This document shows positions 34,116 through 46,476 of a DNA stretch of 64,000 nucleotides, in pieces. The notes beneath the pieces are model-generated. The model made no database searches. It saw only the letters and a list, made by a program, of their open reading frames with translations, and was not told the DNA's origin. How positions within the stretch are numbered: position 1 is the first letter of the stretch; the number at the start of each line of letters is the position of its first letter. This stretch comes from Erythroxylum novogranatense (taxonomy: Eukaryota > Streptophyta > Magnoliopsida > Malpighiales > Erythroxylaceae). Made by a program: the position numbers and the translations under genes. The stretch is from NCBI GenBank assembly GCA_029891385.1, contig CM057231.1, positions 61,983,103 through 62,047,102 on the forward strand. Direction: 5' to 3'.

Positions 34116-35300
34116 TCTTCACAACGAAATTTGTAGTAGTGATGAGTAGGGATCTTATCCACGATGTGTGTGTAGCTTCTGTAATGAATGAATCGTTGTT
34201 TAGGATTTTGGGGGAGGGGAAGGTTTGGCTGAATTTGGTTAACAAAATAAATTAAAACTAAAATATTTAAAATAAATCAAATTTATCAGTACAAAAGTGA
34301 TGAAATTGACAAATGGGTATCAAATATTGTTCTTGGTTTAATCTCAACCTTCACACAATTGAACACACTTAATAGTCATGTTGTTCTTGTACCTCTCTTT
34401 GAAATTATTAACTATAGATTAACAATAAGCTCTGTTAACCTTAGTTTTCCCTTAGGTCACATCTAATCAAAATAAGTTCTTTAATTAGTCCTAGCTATCA
34501 CAAAACTTAGAATAAACTCTCTAGATTTAATGTGGCAACTGCATTATGAACTAAGAACAGGTTAATCAAGGAACCACAAAAACTCGGGTCATTTAACCTA
34601 TTCTATGTTATTTCTAATGATGCACAATCACTAGTTTACCACAAATGAATTAGAGTTACAACAATTATGTATTGTAATCTAGAGTCTAGAACTGGGTTTA
34701 TATATGAATAATCTATTTGAGAATGAGAAAAATACTCATTCATGTATAAATCCTAAAACATTAAACAAAGCATAACATAAATAATTCCAAAAGATAGAGA
34801 ACAACACTACAAAATGAAGAGATTCCCAAACATGTCCTTCGTCCTCAATATCCCCTTCGAACTGGAAGGAACTTCGTTTCTTTCATTTTTCATCACATCT
34901 TCAACCTAATTCATTTACTTATTATTCCATAAAGGCAAATAAGATTGAACATTAGGAGGATGGCTCCAAGGATATGCTTTTAAATTATTCTAGTTTTTGA
35001 TCCTCTAACCTGTACCTAAAACAAAATATGAACCAAAATTAGTATCTTAAGCACATCATAACATTAATTACTAAGTATTGGGGAGTAAATATATAATCAA
35101 TAAAGTACTCATCAACCTTGTTTTCAAAATCTTTAGGGATTTCTATATATATGGGAAGTCTTTTTTTTGTTTGAGAGCTCACATTAGTGGAGGCACACTC
35201 GACTTCTCCACAACTTGCTTCAAGGAGTCCTTTCATCGCACTTTTCCCTACTTCTAGGAGGAGTTGATACTACCCTCGATGGAAGCTCATATACAAAAAG
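34116..35300 (-). mobile_element. Element F 5' LTR remnant
   Basis: Follows the primer site on the minus strand. The stretch 34,395-35,100 is clearly homologous to copy G at 48,640-50,190 (for example ccttaggt near 34,455 and 49,336, ctctctagattta near 34,518 and 49,401, and ggagtaaatatataa near 35,083 and 50,175). The far end is not defined. The 65-codon minus ORF at 35,039-35,236 is not recognised. Confidence 0.5.
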
Positions 35301-35339
35301 ATCCCTAGGATGGTTAAAAACTGAAAAAAAAATTTATGG

Positions 35340-36777
35340 GAGAGATTACTACAAACAATAACTTAAAAAAACTAGATAAGGGTGTAAAAGTCTTCTTACT
35401 ATAAAGAATTAAAGAAAAGCTCAAAACATAATAAGTTCACTATTAAAAAATGCCTTGAGGTTTACATTCATTTAATTTTTTCTTAAATAATAAATTTCTC
35501 ATTTATCCTAATTTTGTTACGTTACTCCCAACACATTAATAACAAAATCTTAAAAGTCGATTTTGAGGGTCTAAAATTTATAAATGTTATAGATATATCT
35601 TAATCTAATATTTTTAATAATCTTCAATCCACTCTCTTAAACTATTCTTTCTCAATAATTGAAAAACAACTTAGAATTAGTAGTTAGCTTATAAATGAAG
35701 CAAATTTATGTTCGATATAAAGAGATAATATATTTTAAATAAATTTTTTCCTTTTAGGATCAACTTAAACTTTTCTTTCACTCATCCTAAAACATATCAA
35801 TTTTCTAGCAGTATTGAATATGCATTTAGTAAGATTCAGTTTCAGTTGAAACCTTTTGTTTAAACTGAAATAAGAATTTTATTAATCTCCAGCAAAAGCT
35901 ATTACACCACTACAATGCAGGATCATTTGCAAAGTTAAGTTCAATATAAAACTGAGAACAATGTTACAAATTAAAATATTCCATCTATGCTTCATATATG
36001 GAGTGAGATTACCATGTGCTCTGTTTGCTATAATGCTCTCTAATCTAGTTTAGAGTGCTATCTGTTAGTTGGTGTTTTCTAATATATTCCTTTTTGTGTA
36101 GTATGTTGTTTCTTTCTCTCTATATTGTATAGAATGTTGAAATGAAAATAGCTTGAGTAATTTCTTGAGTTCCTTGACCTTTTTAATAACCTATGCTACT
36201 ACTTTATTCCATTCACATGCTTGACATTACTCCAATCAAAGATGCAGTATTATATTTCAAATTACTTTGGAGAATTCGCATTGAAAAAAAAGATGATTAT
36301 TATATTCCTCCTTTTTTTTTTTGCATAAGACACAAATAGAATCAAAGAAGCCAAACCACCTATCGTTGGTTTTGATCTTATTTTTTTTATAATAATCTAA
36401 CTAATTAAAGAGACTTTGGGATTTAAGGTTTGTTTCCATAAGTTCTCATGCCATGAAACCTCCTCTAGGCTAGATATGTAGATTTTATATTATGATTCAT
36501 CATTAAAACCTTTTGGTGTTGGCTAACCATATGTTTCTTTATTCAATATGCAATTGATCTAGTTGAGGAAGATAATTATAGAGTGAACAAGAGCCTCTAA
36601 AGTTGTAGTGCCAATCTCTATGCTATATAATTGAAGCAACTTTAGCATAAGAAGGAATTACATTCCTTAAGTTTATAAGATTGTTTATCAAATATAAAGG
36701 GATGTAGTCATTCCAATTGTCTTGCCAGAACCAAAATTTTTCACGATTCCCTAGTTTATGCTTGGTCTAAAGGTAGA
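35340..36777 (-). pseudogene. LINE H, 3' part (L1-type ORF2 C-terminus)
   Basis: Around 36,230-36,390 the minus strand encodes a zf-RVT-like segment, NDRWFGFFDSICVLCK followed by a Cys-containing FFQCEFS, typical of the C-terminal zinc-binding domain of plant L1 ORF2. Upstream (36,400-36,480) EEVSWHENLWKQ and KVSLIS fit the preceding region. The 3' end is not clear, and no unambiguous poly-T marks it. The rest of the LINE continues at 46,477 beyond the D-family insertion. Confidence 0.6.
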
Positions 36778-36782
36778 AGAGG
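36778..36782 (+). repeat. Target-site duplication AGAGG, left copy
   Basis: AGAGG precedes TGTAACATCCC at 36,783 and is repeated at 46,472-46,476. Confidence 0.9.
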
Positions 36783-38999
36783 TGTAACATCCCATTATCT
36801 TTGGGAGGTTCGAATAGTAAATATGAGTGATTAATGAGAGCTTAGAAATGCATTTTTCATGCTCATGCATAATATGACATACGCATACAAGTGAATAGTA
36901 AAATGTTGCACATTTAAAATGACTGTACATGCATTCATTGATATTCTGGGTATAATTGTTTATAAAAGGTGATTGTTATTGAGAATTGTAGTTTGTTTGT
37001 ATTGAAAATTGATTTGGAGAGTGTAATTGTTGATTTAGAATTTTTGGAGAATTTTAGAATTTTTTTTTAAAATTTGGGGTAATTTTTGTAGTAGGAAAAA
37101 TGTCAAATAATAAAACAAATGATAAATGGTAGTAGAATTTATTGTCAAATAGCAATGGAAATTTTGATAAATGACTATAGGATTTATTGACAAGTGTCAT
37201 TGAAAATTGGGAGATAATTAGAACAGAAATCGAATTTAGTTTATAAGAACCTAACAATGCCTTAGCTCCACTAAGTTTTTAAAGCCCCTTTTGTTGCCTT
37301 CCACGTCGCTTCTCATTAAAAGTCCATTTGGTGTGTTTTTTTTGGCTCTTCCCATCTTCCTCTTCGTGACTCTCTCCTCTCCACCTTCATTATTTTTGTT
37401 TTCTTCAATCTCCACCACCTCAACTTTGAAGATTACACTTTCCTTCTTTTGCTACTAACATATTTGCTATCTTCTTCCTCATTGCCACAAGAAAATTCAT
37501 CCTTTACCTCCTTTAGAAGATGAAGAATGTAGGATACTTGGGAGCTAGGGTTGAGTGAGATTTTGAAGAGTTTGTAGCTACACCAAGTAAGTTATGCTTT
37601 AAATGTCATGGATATGGTTAAATTAAGCTAGAATGATGAGTAAATTGAGATTTGATGACTTGGTTATGCAATGTTTATGTATGTGTTGTGGGTGATGAAA
37701 AATATGCTTTTTTGTGAATGATTTATTGAGTTGTATTGGGTAGAGGATGATGAAGAAATGAAATGGAAGAGATAATCTAGGTATAAGATGAGTTAGATGT
37801 TGGACCCCGATCTTTTGATGGAAATTAGAATTATTAAAATGGAATTCAATGAGTGTCTTTGTATAGGTATTGTGTTGTAGATGTTATTGTATTTAAAGGA
37901 GATTGATGAGAAATGAAGTGATTGATTTTGATGACTTTGAAAATTTAGTACAGTTGTATGAGTTATGAAAGTCAAAATGAATTAGTTGATTGAAATGGAA
38001 GTTGAAAAGCAAGAAATGATTAGTGAAAGTGTTATATGTTGAAGAAAATTAGAAAGATTGACTTTTTGGAGTAAAGAGTTGACTTTTGATTTAGGCACAT
38101 TTTGAGAAAATGATCTTAATAAAAAAATTGTAGCTTATGTTGAGAGCTTTCCGTAGCCATAAAGTATGCTATTTTTCGATATCGGGATTGAAAGTTATGA
38201 TATTTGAAAGTTAAGTGTATTTTGCCTTGGTTTGGAAAATGCTATTAAGAGTAAGATTGCGTATGAATTTTGTGAAAGAGAAATGTGTATGCATATATCC
38301 TTTGGTGTTGAGTTTGATGTGGGGAAATGGCTTTGGAATAGTTTATTGGAGATTTGAATTGTGTTTGAGATGAATTAGTTGAAGAGTTTGTGGTAGTGGG
38401 TGAATATGTGAAGTTGATGTGTTGAGATGTGAAGTTGATGTGTTGGAATGGTATTTAGAGACTTCAATGGCAAAATCTGTATTGATTTAGATTGATTTAG
38501 CAAAATTGGTCTTAATGAAAGTGGTAGATTATGTTTTTATCTTTCAATTGATATAAGGCACGAAAATATTGGACAAGGGAGTAGAAAGTTATGATCTTTA
38601 GAAGTTCTGAGGCTGTTTAATGTGAAGCTGATCAACCAGTCAGTTTGTGTGGAGTTTTTGACCCATTTAGGGGTCAATATGATTTTTAAGGCCTTAATGA
38701 AAGTTGTAGATCTTTCTTCAAGCTTTCGATAGACACCAAGTTTGTTAAATTTGGAGTTCCGGATCAAAAGTTATGATGTTTGCAAGTATTGGTACTGTTG
38801 AGAAATTATCGATCAGTCATCTTTGTGTAAAATTTTAATGCCTTTAGAGTCCGAGCTTGCTTGTGAGTCCTTCTTGAACATTGTAGATCTGTCTTTTATC
38901 TTTCCAACGAAACAAACCGTGTCTAATTTGGAGCTCGGAGTCAAAAGATATGAATGTTTAAAGTTTGGAGGTTGGATCGCATGGTTGATCGCCCACCTG

Positions 39000-39150
39000 C
39001 GCGCGCCCGCGCGAGCGACTGACCTGTTGTGGGCGACCGACCTGGTACGGGAGACCGACCTGGTGTGGGCAACCGACCTGGTGCGGGCGACCGACCTGGT
39101 GCAGGAGACCGACCTGGTGCGGGCGACCGACCTGCTGTGCGACCTTTGCG
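39000..39150. repeat. 18-bp GC-rich tandem repeat in D'
   Basis: Seven copies with period 18 bp around gcgaccgacctg (about 39,015, 39,033, 39,051, 39,069, 39,087, 39,105 and 39,123). Preceded by a cgcgcgcccgcgcgagcg stretch. The open frames across it (Arg/Ser-rich on minus) arise because 18 is a multiple of three; I do not regard them as genes. Confidence 0.85.
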
Positions 39151-39347
39151 ATCGATTTTCAGCCGACCGACCTCTCTTCCTTGTTTTGGCCATAATTTCT
39201 TCGTCCGACATCCGATCGACCCGATTCTTGAAGCGTTGGATTCCTAAGACATTTTTATATCTTTCCATACTAGATAGGTCAGTTTTGGAATTAAATGGAG
39301 AAATATAGCTCGGATTATAGTGAACTGATCGGTTGTAAAAGTTTGAA

Positions 39348-40108
39348 CAGTGTTCGGTATTTTTGAGATATCTTGAGCTAAATAGCTCAAATTGATTTGA
39401 TTCTTCTTGGAAATTAAACTAGATAGATGGGGCTACAAATTTTATGAAGGAGCCGATCGACAATGTAGCCTTTAAGACTTTCAAATATGGGTCGGAATTT
39501 AGGTATAGAGTTCAGTCTCAACTTTGTAATGGTATGAGCAGTGTTCAGTATTTTGGAGTTATATCCGTCGTTAGAGCTCCGATCGATCTGATTCTTTTTG
39601 TAAATTAAACTAGAGTCATATACCTATAAATGTTATTAAGGATCTGATCGACAATTGAGCCTGCAAGACTTTCAAATACAGGTCGGAAGTTCAGTGTAGT
39701 GTTCAGTCTCAGTTCTGTAATGGCTGAACAATATTCAGTATTTTGGGTATATCTCGATCGCTAGAGCTCTTATTGAGCTGATTCTTTTTGAGAATTACAC
39801 TAGAGATATGAGGCTACAAACGTTATGAAGGAGCCGATCGACAATGGAGCCTCTAAGACTTCCAAATATAGGTCGGAAGTTAGATGTAGTGTTCAGTCTC
39901 GGTGTTGTAATGGCTGAACAGTGTTCAGTATTTTCGAGATATATCGATCGCTAGAGCTCGGATTGAGCTGATTATTTTTGAGAATTAAAATAGAGACATG
40001 GGGCTACAAATGTTATGAAGGAGCCGATCAACAATGTAGCCTCTAAGACTTCCAAATATGGGTCGGAAGTTAGGTGTGGTGTTCAGCCTCAGGTCTGAAG
40101 AACAAACT
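39348..40108 (+). repeat. 190-bp tandem repeat in D' (four copies)
   Basis: The landmark ccgatcga/ctgatcga occurs at 39,453, 39,644, 39,834 and 40,024, a period of 190-191 bp. Each copy carries an attaaactagag-like block and a gttcagtctc-like block. Element D has about two copies of the equivalent module with a period near 176 bp. Confidence 0.8.
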
Positions 40109-40371
40109 TCAGTATTTTGGAGATATCTTGAGCTATAGAGCTCCGATTAATCCTATTCTTGAAGCGATGGATTCGTAAGACATAGAGGAACATTTCTTTA
40201 GAATAAAGTTTTATCAAATGACTTCATTTACCTGATCGAAATAATCAGACAAGATGTCAGTTTTAAAGACCAATGAAGGGGCAATCTTGGAAGATTACTC
40301 AAAGGATTAAGTTTATAGGCTTAAATGGAGGGGCTTATGGGTCATTCCCCATTCATTAAATGACATGGCAA

Positions 40372-40378
40372 TATAAAA
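40372..40378 (+). promoter_or_regulatory. TATA box of LTR J
   Basis: TATAAAA in ggcaatataaaagac, followed after about 60 bp by the purine-rich leader typical of family A. Confidence 0.5.
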
Positions 40379-41211
40379 GACAGTGGCTGTCGTATAAGGC
40401 ATAAGGAAGCACAGAAATGAAAGACTTAAGAAAATAAGAGAGAAGAGAGAAGGGAGAGCAAACTCCGGAGAAGAAAGAAGGGAGAGCTTAGGGTTTCGGA
40501 TTTTTGGGGGTTCAAGCTCAGTTTTTCGTTGATTCATGAAGGAAAAAGATGGGAGGAGAAGAGAGCTTCCTTCCAAGCCTAATAAATCCGAAAATGGTGA
40601 AAAGTTTGAGGTTAGAGAAAAGTTGAGCTTTGAGCTTTTCTTCGATTTATGGTTTAGAAATATGGAAAATGGTATGGGTTTGTGGAGTATGAAGTCAATT
40701 TTGATGATTGCTAAGTATGGTGGGTTTAATTTGGGATTTTGAGAATTAGGGTTTATGCCCAAATTTGGAATTTGGGGCTTTTTGAAATTTGTAATTTAGA
40801 AAGCTTGAATATATGAGGGATTTATGTTTTCTAAGTTCAATTTGAAGATTAAGTTATTTATGATGTTGAATTTGGGTGAAATTGCTTTAGGTGAAGTCAA
40901 ATTGGAAGAAAGAAGAAACCAATGGACAAATTGGGGCTAGGAATAACTTTCTAGCATCGAATCGAGGTGGGTACCTGTTTATAATAGAATTTATAAGCCA
41001 CTACTGCTTTCTTTAAATAAAGGGATTTTCTGATCTCAATTGCATCATAAGTGTTGCATCATTGTGTGACTGATTTGAAAAATCATCATTGATTCCATAC
41101 ATGAGCTTTTGATGAATTGCAAAATACATTTGTGTTATGCCTCGAAAGATTCCATGGCATTTCGTATATTCGAAAGAAAGAGCATTCAATAAATGATATT
41201 GAGCTTAAATA

Positions 41212-41690
41212 TGATAAAGGTTTGAAAATTATGATTTCGACTAGTTTTAAGAGCTTTTATAAAATATGGTTTTATGTAAAAGTTTGAAAACTTGTGATTT
41301 CTGCATAAATTGAAGTGTATAGAAAATATTTTTATGAAAATATTTGAAAGTTTTGATTCTAAAATGTTTTGAAATTGTCTAGAAAATGGTTTATGCAAAT
41401 GTTTGAAAATTTATGATTTAGAATACTTTGAAATTAGTTAGAAAATGTTGTTTATAAAAGTGGTTGGAAGATTTCGATTTCGAATGTCTAATGTTTATAA
41501 AAGTATTTGAAAATTATGATTTCCAAACTTGTTTATAAAATGTTTGACAAAGTGTTATTTCCGAAATGCATTTGAAATTGTTTAGAAAATAAGGTTTATT
41601 TAAATGTTGAAAAGTATGATTTTCGAAAGGTGTTTGAAATGGTTTTAGAAACTGTTTTAAGATTTTATACAAGTTTTAAATGTTTGATAA
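41212..41690 (+). repeat. Degenerate AT-rich tandem repeat in LTR J
   Basis: Roughly 60-bp units of the type tttgaaattgtttagaaaa followed by gtttataaaa and tatgatttc recur about eight times with many changes. No coding. Confidence 0.6.
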
Positions 41691-44454
41691 ATTAAGAAAA
41701 TTTCTGAAGTTTCGAAAAATAACACAAAGGCCCAATTTCTTGTCTTCAAATGATTTGGGAGATTGATTGAAAAATTGAGAAAGTATTGAATTTTATTGTT
41801 CCCGAATATTTTTGGAAAAGGGTTACGAGTTTTAAAATGAATTGAGAAATGAAGAAAGATTTTGAAATTTATTTCCGTGATTTGGATTTAAGAAATTTTG
41901 TAAATTGTTAAATTCGTTATTTTCGACGAATTTGATAAGTTATGAAAATATTTTCGGAATGTTTTTAAGAAAATACAAGATTTATAAAATAATAATAATA
42001 ATAAAATAAAATAAAATTGAATAATGTGCTTTATGAACCTGCATACATTGATTTATGTCTTAAAGAAATCACTTGCATTCATTGTTCTGATATTGATCCA
42101 TACGTGATTACATTATTGAATTGAGAGTGAATATGTTTATTGATGTGATAATGTTATGCCATTGGAGTGTGCCATGACATTGTGATTTGAATGGAAAGAA
42201 GAAAAGAAAATGGAAGCATATCATTTTGATAAATGATCTTGAGCATTGCTTATATGCTTTTGTGTGGGCGAGAGAGTTACGGATGGATAGTCACGTGCAC
42301 GTCGACGTATGGAAAATTATAGTCTTCTCCCGACTGCCCGCTTGAGGCCACGAGATCCTGAGAAATAGGACTCAAATAGATTACGGTATAAACTTCGGTT
42401 TATCCGTCGTGTTTACGGAACTCTCGAGCCATGTGTTGTTGTGCATTGCTTATGTGATTGCCATTGCATCTATGAATCGTCAAGTTGATGCATTCATGTT
42501 TTATAAACTTATGGGTTTATGGTGAAAACCTAAAAATCATATGTTTTGTAAATTGCGATTTTGAATCTGAAGGAAAGAACTTTTGGAAAATGTGCTTTAC
42601 TGGTTTCAAAGCAATGTTTTCTAAGACCAGAAAAGAAAAAGAATTTCAAGGGTTTTGCTTATATTTTTGTTATAAACTGTTACCCACGAGCTGTAAAGCT
42701 CACCCCCCTTCATTCCCATCCACAGGTGATGAGAAGAAGATCGGGTGAAAGAAAATGAAGATTTCTATTTGCATGTGTTTATAATGTATTATTGGTAAGT
42801 TAAATGGTTGCTGAGAAGTCTTGAATTGTTGTGTATTGTGTACTTTGGTTTAGGGTTATGGGTAATGTATAAGGCTTGAAAATGCCACTATGATTTGTAT
42901 AAAGCTGTGATTTATGAAATTGTGTATATAGTGAGTATAAGGTCATTGCTTTAAGTTATGTATGGGATGTGTATATGATTATGAGTATGATAAGGTATTG
43001 CGGTTTGAGATTTGGATAAGGCTATTGAGTTATGGTATTGCACATGGATAGTGCGATTGTATGTGAATGTATTTTGGATTGAGTTTGGTTATGAAAGAAA
43101 TGAAAAGGGAAGGAATAAGAAAGAAAGAAAAGAAAAAAATTTATACCGGATTTAGAATGTCTTAAGGTTTCCAACGCGACAGTGATTTCTAAGATTTTGT
43201 TCGAGGATGTCGGTACTTGTGTTTCAGTTCGAATGCTTCAATTCGATTTGTGATTCGTGATCATTTATTTGGTTTGTCTCCGGGCCAATTCGACTTGACT
43301 TTGTTTGTATGCTTCGCTTCTAAGTTGGCTTTCAATTCGTTAATGATTTGTTTCGCTTTGTGATCAATCGTTTATTCGTTCCGCCTCTTTGTGATTCGTT
43401 CCGTCCTCCGTTTTCCGGTTGGGGCGCCGGTCTCCGGATCGGGTCCCAACATTAGATGTAAATGTTGAAAGTTGGAAAATCTGGAAAATGTTAACAGAAA
43501 AATTTCCACTGATATGCTTCTGTGTTTTAGCCATAACTTGTTCTGTAGTTATCCAAATGAGTTGATTTTTTATTTAGATTAAACTAGAGACATATGGATA
43601 CCTTTATTATGAATACATCGAATTTAATTGTTTTTAAAAGTCTCAAATTTTGATGTGAAAATGAGAACTGGGTGCAACAAAAATTGTGGATGAATGTTTA
43701 TGTTGTATTATGTTTTGAGTGTATGGGAATGTGTTATATTTTTGGTGTTTATGAGCAAGTGAGGAATTTGAAATGTGTATAGATGATGTTGAGTTAAAAT
43801 TTGGTATCTTTGAAGAAGTTATCCATTGAGATGATGAATTAAATGAGTTGAGAATTGGGAGTGAGTTGAGAATTGGGAGTGAATGAAATGCAATTGGTGT
43901 TTGAATGGTTTTGAGTGATATGAAATATAATTGGTGTTTGAATGGTTTTGAGTGATCTTTTGAATTAATTTTGTGGAAATTAATGTTTGGAAAATGACAG
44001 TAAAGAGAAGGAAAAAAATTGAAATGTTTAATTAGTGATGAAAAACACGTGAGAGGAGTTTGCTGGAAATGAAGCACAGAAATGAGATAAGAGAGGAAAA
44101 ATCTGGTTTTGAACTTCTGTGATTTAACTGTATTGATTTAGGCATATTTTGAAAAAATTGTCTTCATAAAAGTTGTATCTTATCCTCTTAGCTTTCTAAC
44201 GGTATAAATTATGTATTTTTTGGACGTTTGAGTTAGGAGATATGACCTATATAATTTTGTAATGTTGTATAGGAGGGACATTCAGGACAGCTACATCATT
44301 CTGAAATTTTGACCCTTATAAAAGTAAAAATTATTTTTAAGGTCTCCATAGAAATTGTAGATATAGAAGTCCTCTACGAAATGGTCTTTAAATGACCTTA
44401 ATTCGACATTTGCAGTAAACGTTATGTCCTTTTTACCAAACAGGTCTGAAGAAG

Positions 44455-44550
44455 AAGAGAAAAGGGAGGAGGAGGCAAGTCTACCGAAGGATCGTGAAAG
44501 TTACGATCGCGACTCTTCGCGATCGCACGACCCACAGATCCTCCCCCTCC
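44455..44550. repeat. GC-rich palindromic cassette in D' right half
   Basis: Sequence around gttacgatcgcgac and cttcgcgatcgcacgac is GC-rich and partly self-complementary. It lies at the same LTR position as the 18-bp array at 39,000 and the island at 10,490. Confidence 0.55.
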
Positions 44551-46471
44551 AACATGACCATGTTCCACTATTTTGGCCATAACTTTGTCATCTGACCTTT
44601 AAATGACCTGATTTTTTAAGCACTGGGTTCATAACACATTCTTTTATCTCTTGATAAAAATTTATAGCTTTTAGTTTTGACTCGAAAAAGATTGATCGAA
44701 TCAAAGTAAGGGTATCGATTGGAAGAGCATGAACTAGATATTTTATTGAATATATTCCAGTATTTTGATGATATCTTGATCTATAGGATTCCAAATAAGA
44801 TGAATTTTATTTTGGAGTAAACTAGAGATATAGGCCTACAAATTATCTCAAGAAGTAGAATTTTGATTTTTACTCTAAGATATTGAATTTCTGGATAGAA
44901 GTTTTACATAGTACACTGTTATTAAATATGAACAACCTGATAATATTAGAGGTATATCTTGTAAAATACTACACCAAATTGAGTGATTTTGTTGTTAATG
45001 GAAAGATAATACATAGAGGAACACTTTTCTATAAGAGAGTATGACCAAATTACATCAGTTTCACTTTCTAATTGAATGTGAACAATAGACTCGAAAGTGT
45101 GACTTGGAAAAATCTGAAGTGAGTCAATGAGAAAGGAATAGAGATTTTAATGGTTTAGTGAGGCATAAACCTAAGTATAAATTATACTTAGATGAGTTTT
45201 GATATTAGATTGATTTTGTGATAAAATTGATGGATAAATATCCTGGATTATCTTGAACATGCATTGTATATAATTCATTTCATAGATATGCATTATTGAA
45301 TACTTATGATTGTGCAAATTGTGATATTGGTTATATTATTTGTGATAGAGGAACAACTGGAACGTCAATCTCTAGACATTGCCAAATCTTCCAGACATTA
45401 GCTTCGGAACAATTTGTGAGTAACCTAGATGGTCTCACTGAATTACTTGTTTGCTTAATTTATGTTTTGAATGATAATTGAATATGTTTAATTGTGGATT
45501 CCAGACAAAAGGTTCGATGAATGAAAATGTGGATTGAGATATTGAAGTGTTACTTGAATGTGAATGTGAAGACTTAATTTCTTTATAATGTGAGTAATTG
45601 TGGTACATGCATTCTATACATGAATGTATAATCAAATAATGGCAGTTGTGACCAGAGTAGCCACCGATCAGAGCATAAAGCTCAACGAGTGAAAATAGTC
45701 TCGAGCTCAAATAGTGATTAAGAGCCTAAGGCTCACTATATAAAATGAGCCCTGTATCTTCATTAGATAAGGGACATTTATTAATGAGCCTGGTTTCCAA
45801 AATGGATACAGGACAGTTCAGGCACTCGGTCACAACAACTTAACAATTGAAAAGTGTCTCATGAGCATTTCATATGCATATTATTATGTATGTTTGTTGG
45901 AATGAAATGCCAAATTTACTTAATCTTAAATGAAAACATGATACTTATGTAAAGTGCAATATGTGATTATATGTTATGTGAAATGATGTGTTGTATGAAT
46001 TGAGTGAACCATCGATGATGGTTACCTTATTAAGTCCGTAAAACTTACCAAAATTGTAATGTTGTCTTTTCAGGACCGAGAGACGACTCTAATTACTGAG
46101 AGGCTCTACCAGCCGTGTAGATTGTGATTGGCAAAAGAAGTCATAGCTCAAAGGTCGGTCAGTTGAGATTTTTGGACAGATTAGTTAAATTGTGTATATT
46201 TTCCTCTTTCATGTAGTACTTTTATATTAGGTTTTGATGATGTACATATAGAAAATGTTGAAAGAAACAATGTAGACTTTCAGTTTTGTGAAGTGAAATG
46301 AGGAAAAAGTTGGGTTTTGTGGTTTTTCTATTGATGCTTTATAAGTGAATATTGATATGATGCCAAGTGAAGTGAATGTAGTGATCGAACGTAGCTCATC
46401 CTTATCGTAGGTTATGTACCAGAATGACCTCCTAGCATCTCAATGTGTCCCTACGATAAGGGGGCGCTACA

Positions 46472-46476
46472 AGAGG
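46472..46476 (+). repeat. Target-site duplication AGAGG, right copy
   Basis: Matches 36,778-36,782, directly after ...GCGCTACA. Confidence 0.9.

Larger units (their letters stand above)
40255..43451 (+). mobile_element. Family A-type LTR, copy J, inside D'
   Basis: Plus-strand homologue of A1: promoter and purine-rich segment (40,360-40,500), the block near 42,260-42,360 (matching 1,000-1,070 inverted) and CCCACGAGC...AAGCTCACCCCC near 42,680. It ends GGGTCCCAACA at 43,451, like A1. The start is uncertain; tgtcag at 40,255 is where D' homology stops. I could not find a matching duplication. The ORFs inside are not recognised proteins. Confidence 0.55.
36783..46471 (+). mobile_element. Composite family D element D' inserted in LINE H
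   Basis: Bounded by TGTAACATCCC ... GGGGCGCTACA and an AGAGG duplication. Opposite orientation to D. Two partial family D LTRs can be recognised, 36,783 to about 40,254 and 43,452-46,471: both contain the module around gatttaggcacatttt (38,090 and 44,138), a GC-rich cassette (39,000 and 44,500) and the block near 'catagaggaaca' (40,182 and 45,012). Between them lies LTR J. No coding sequence is recognised. The outer duplication suggests a once complete two-LTR element whose interior was lost. Confidence 0.75.

Noticed and set aside
38813..39308. ORFs of 151 and 161 codons on opposite strands, one Arg/Ser-rich
   Set aside because: They are kept open by an 18-bp repeat (multiple of three) within an LTR; no family similarity.
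43643..44077. 144-codon minus-strand ORF
   Set aside because: Lies in the family D LTR, opposite to its orientation; Ser/His/Asn-rich chance frame.
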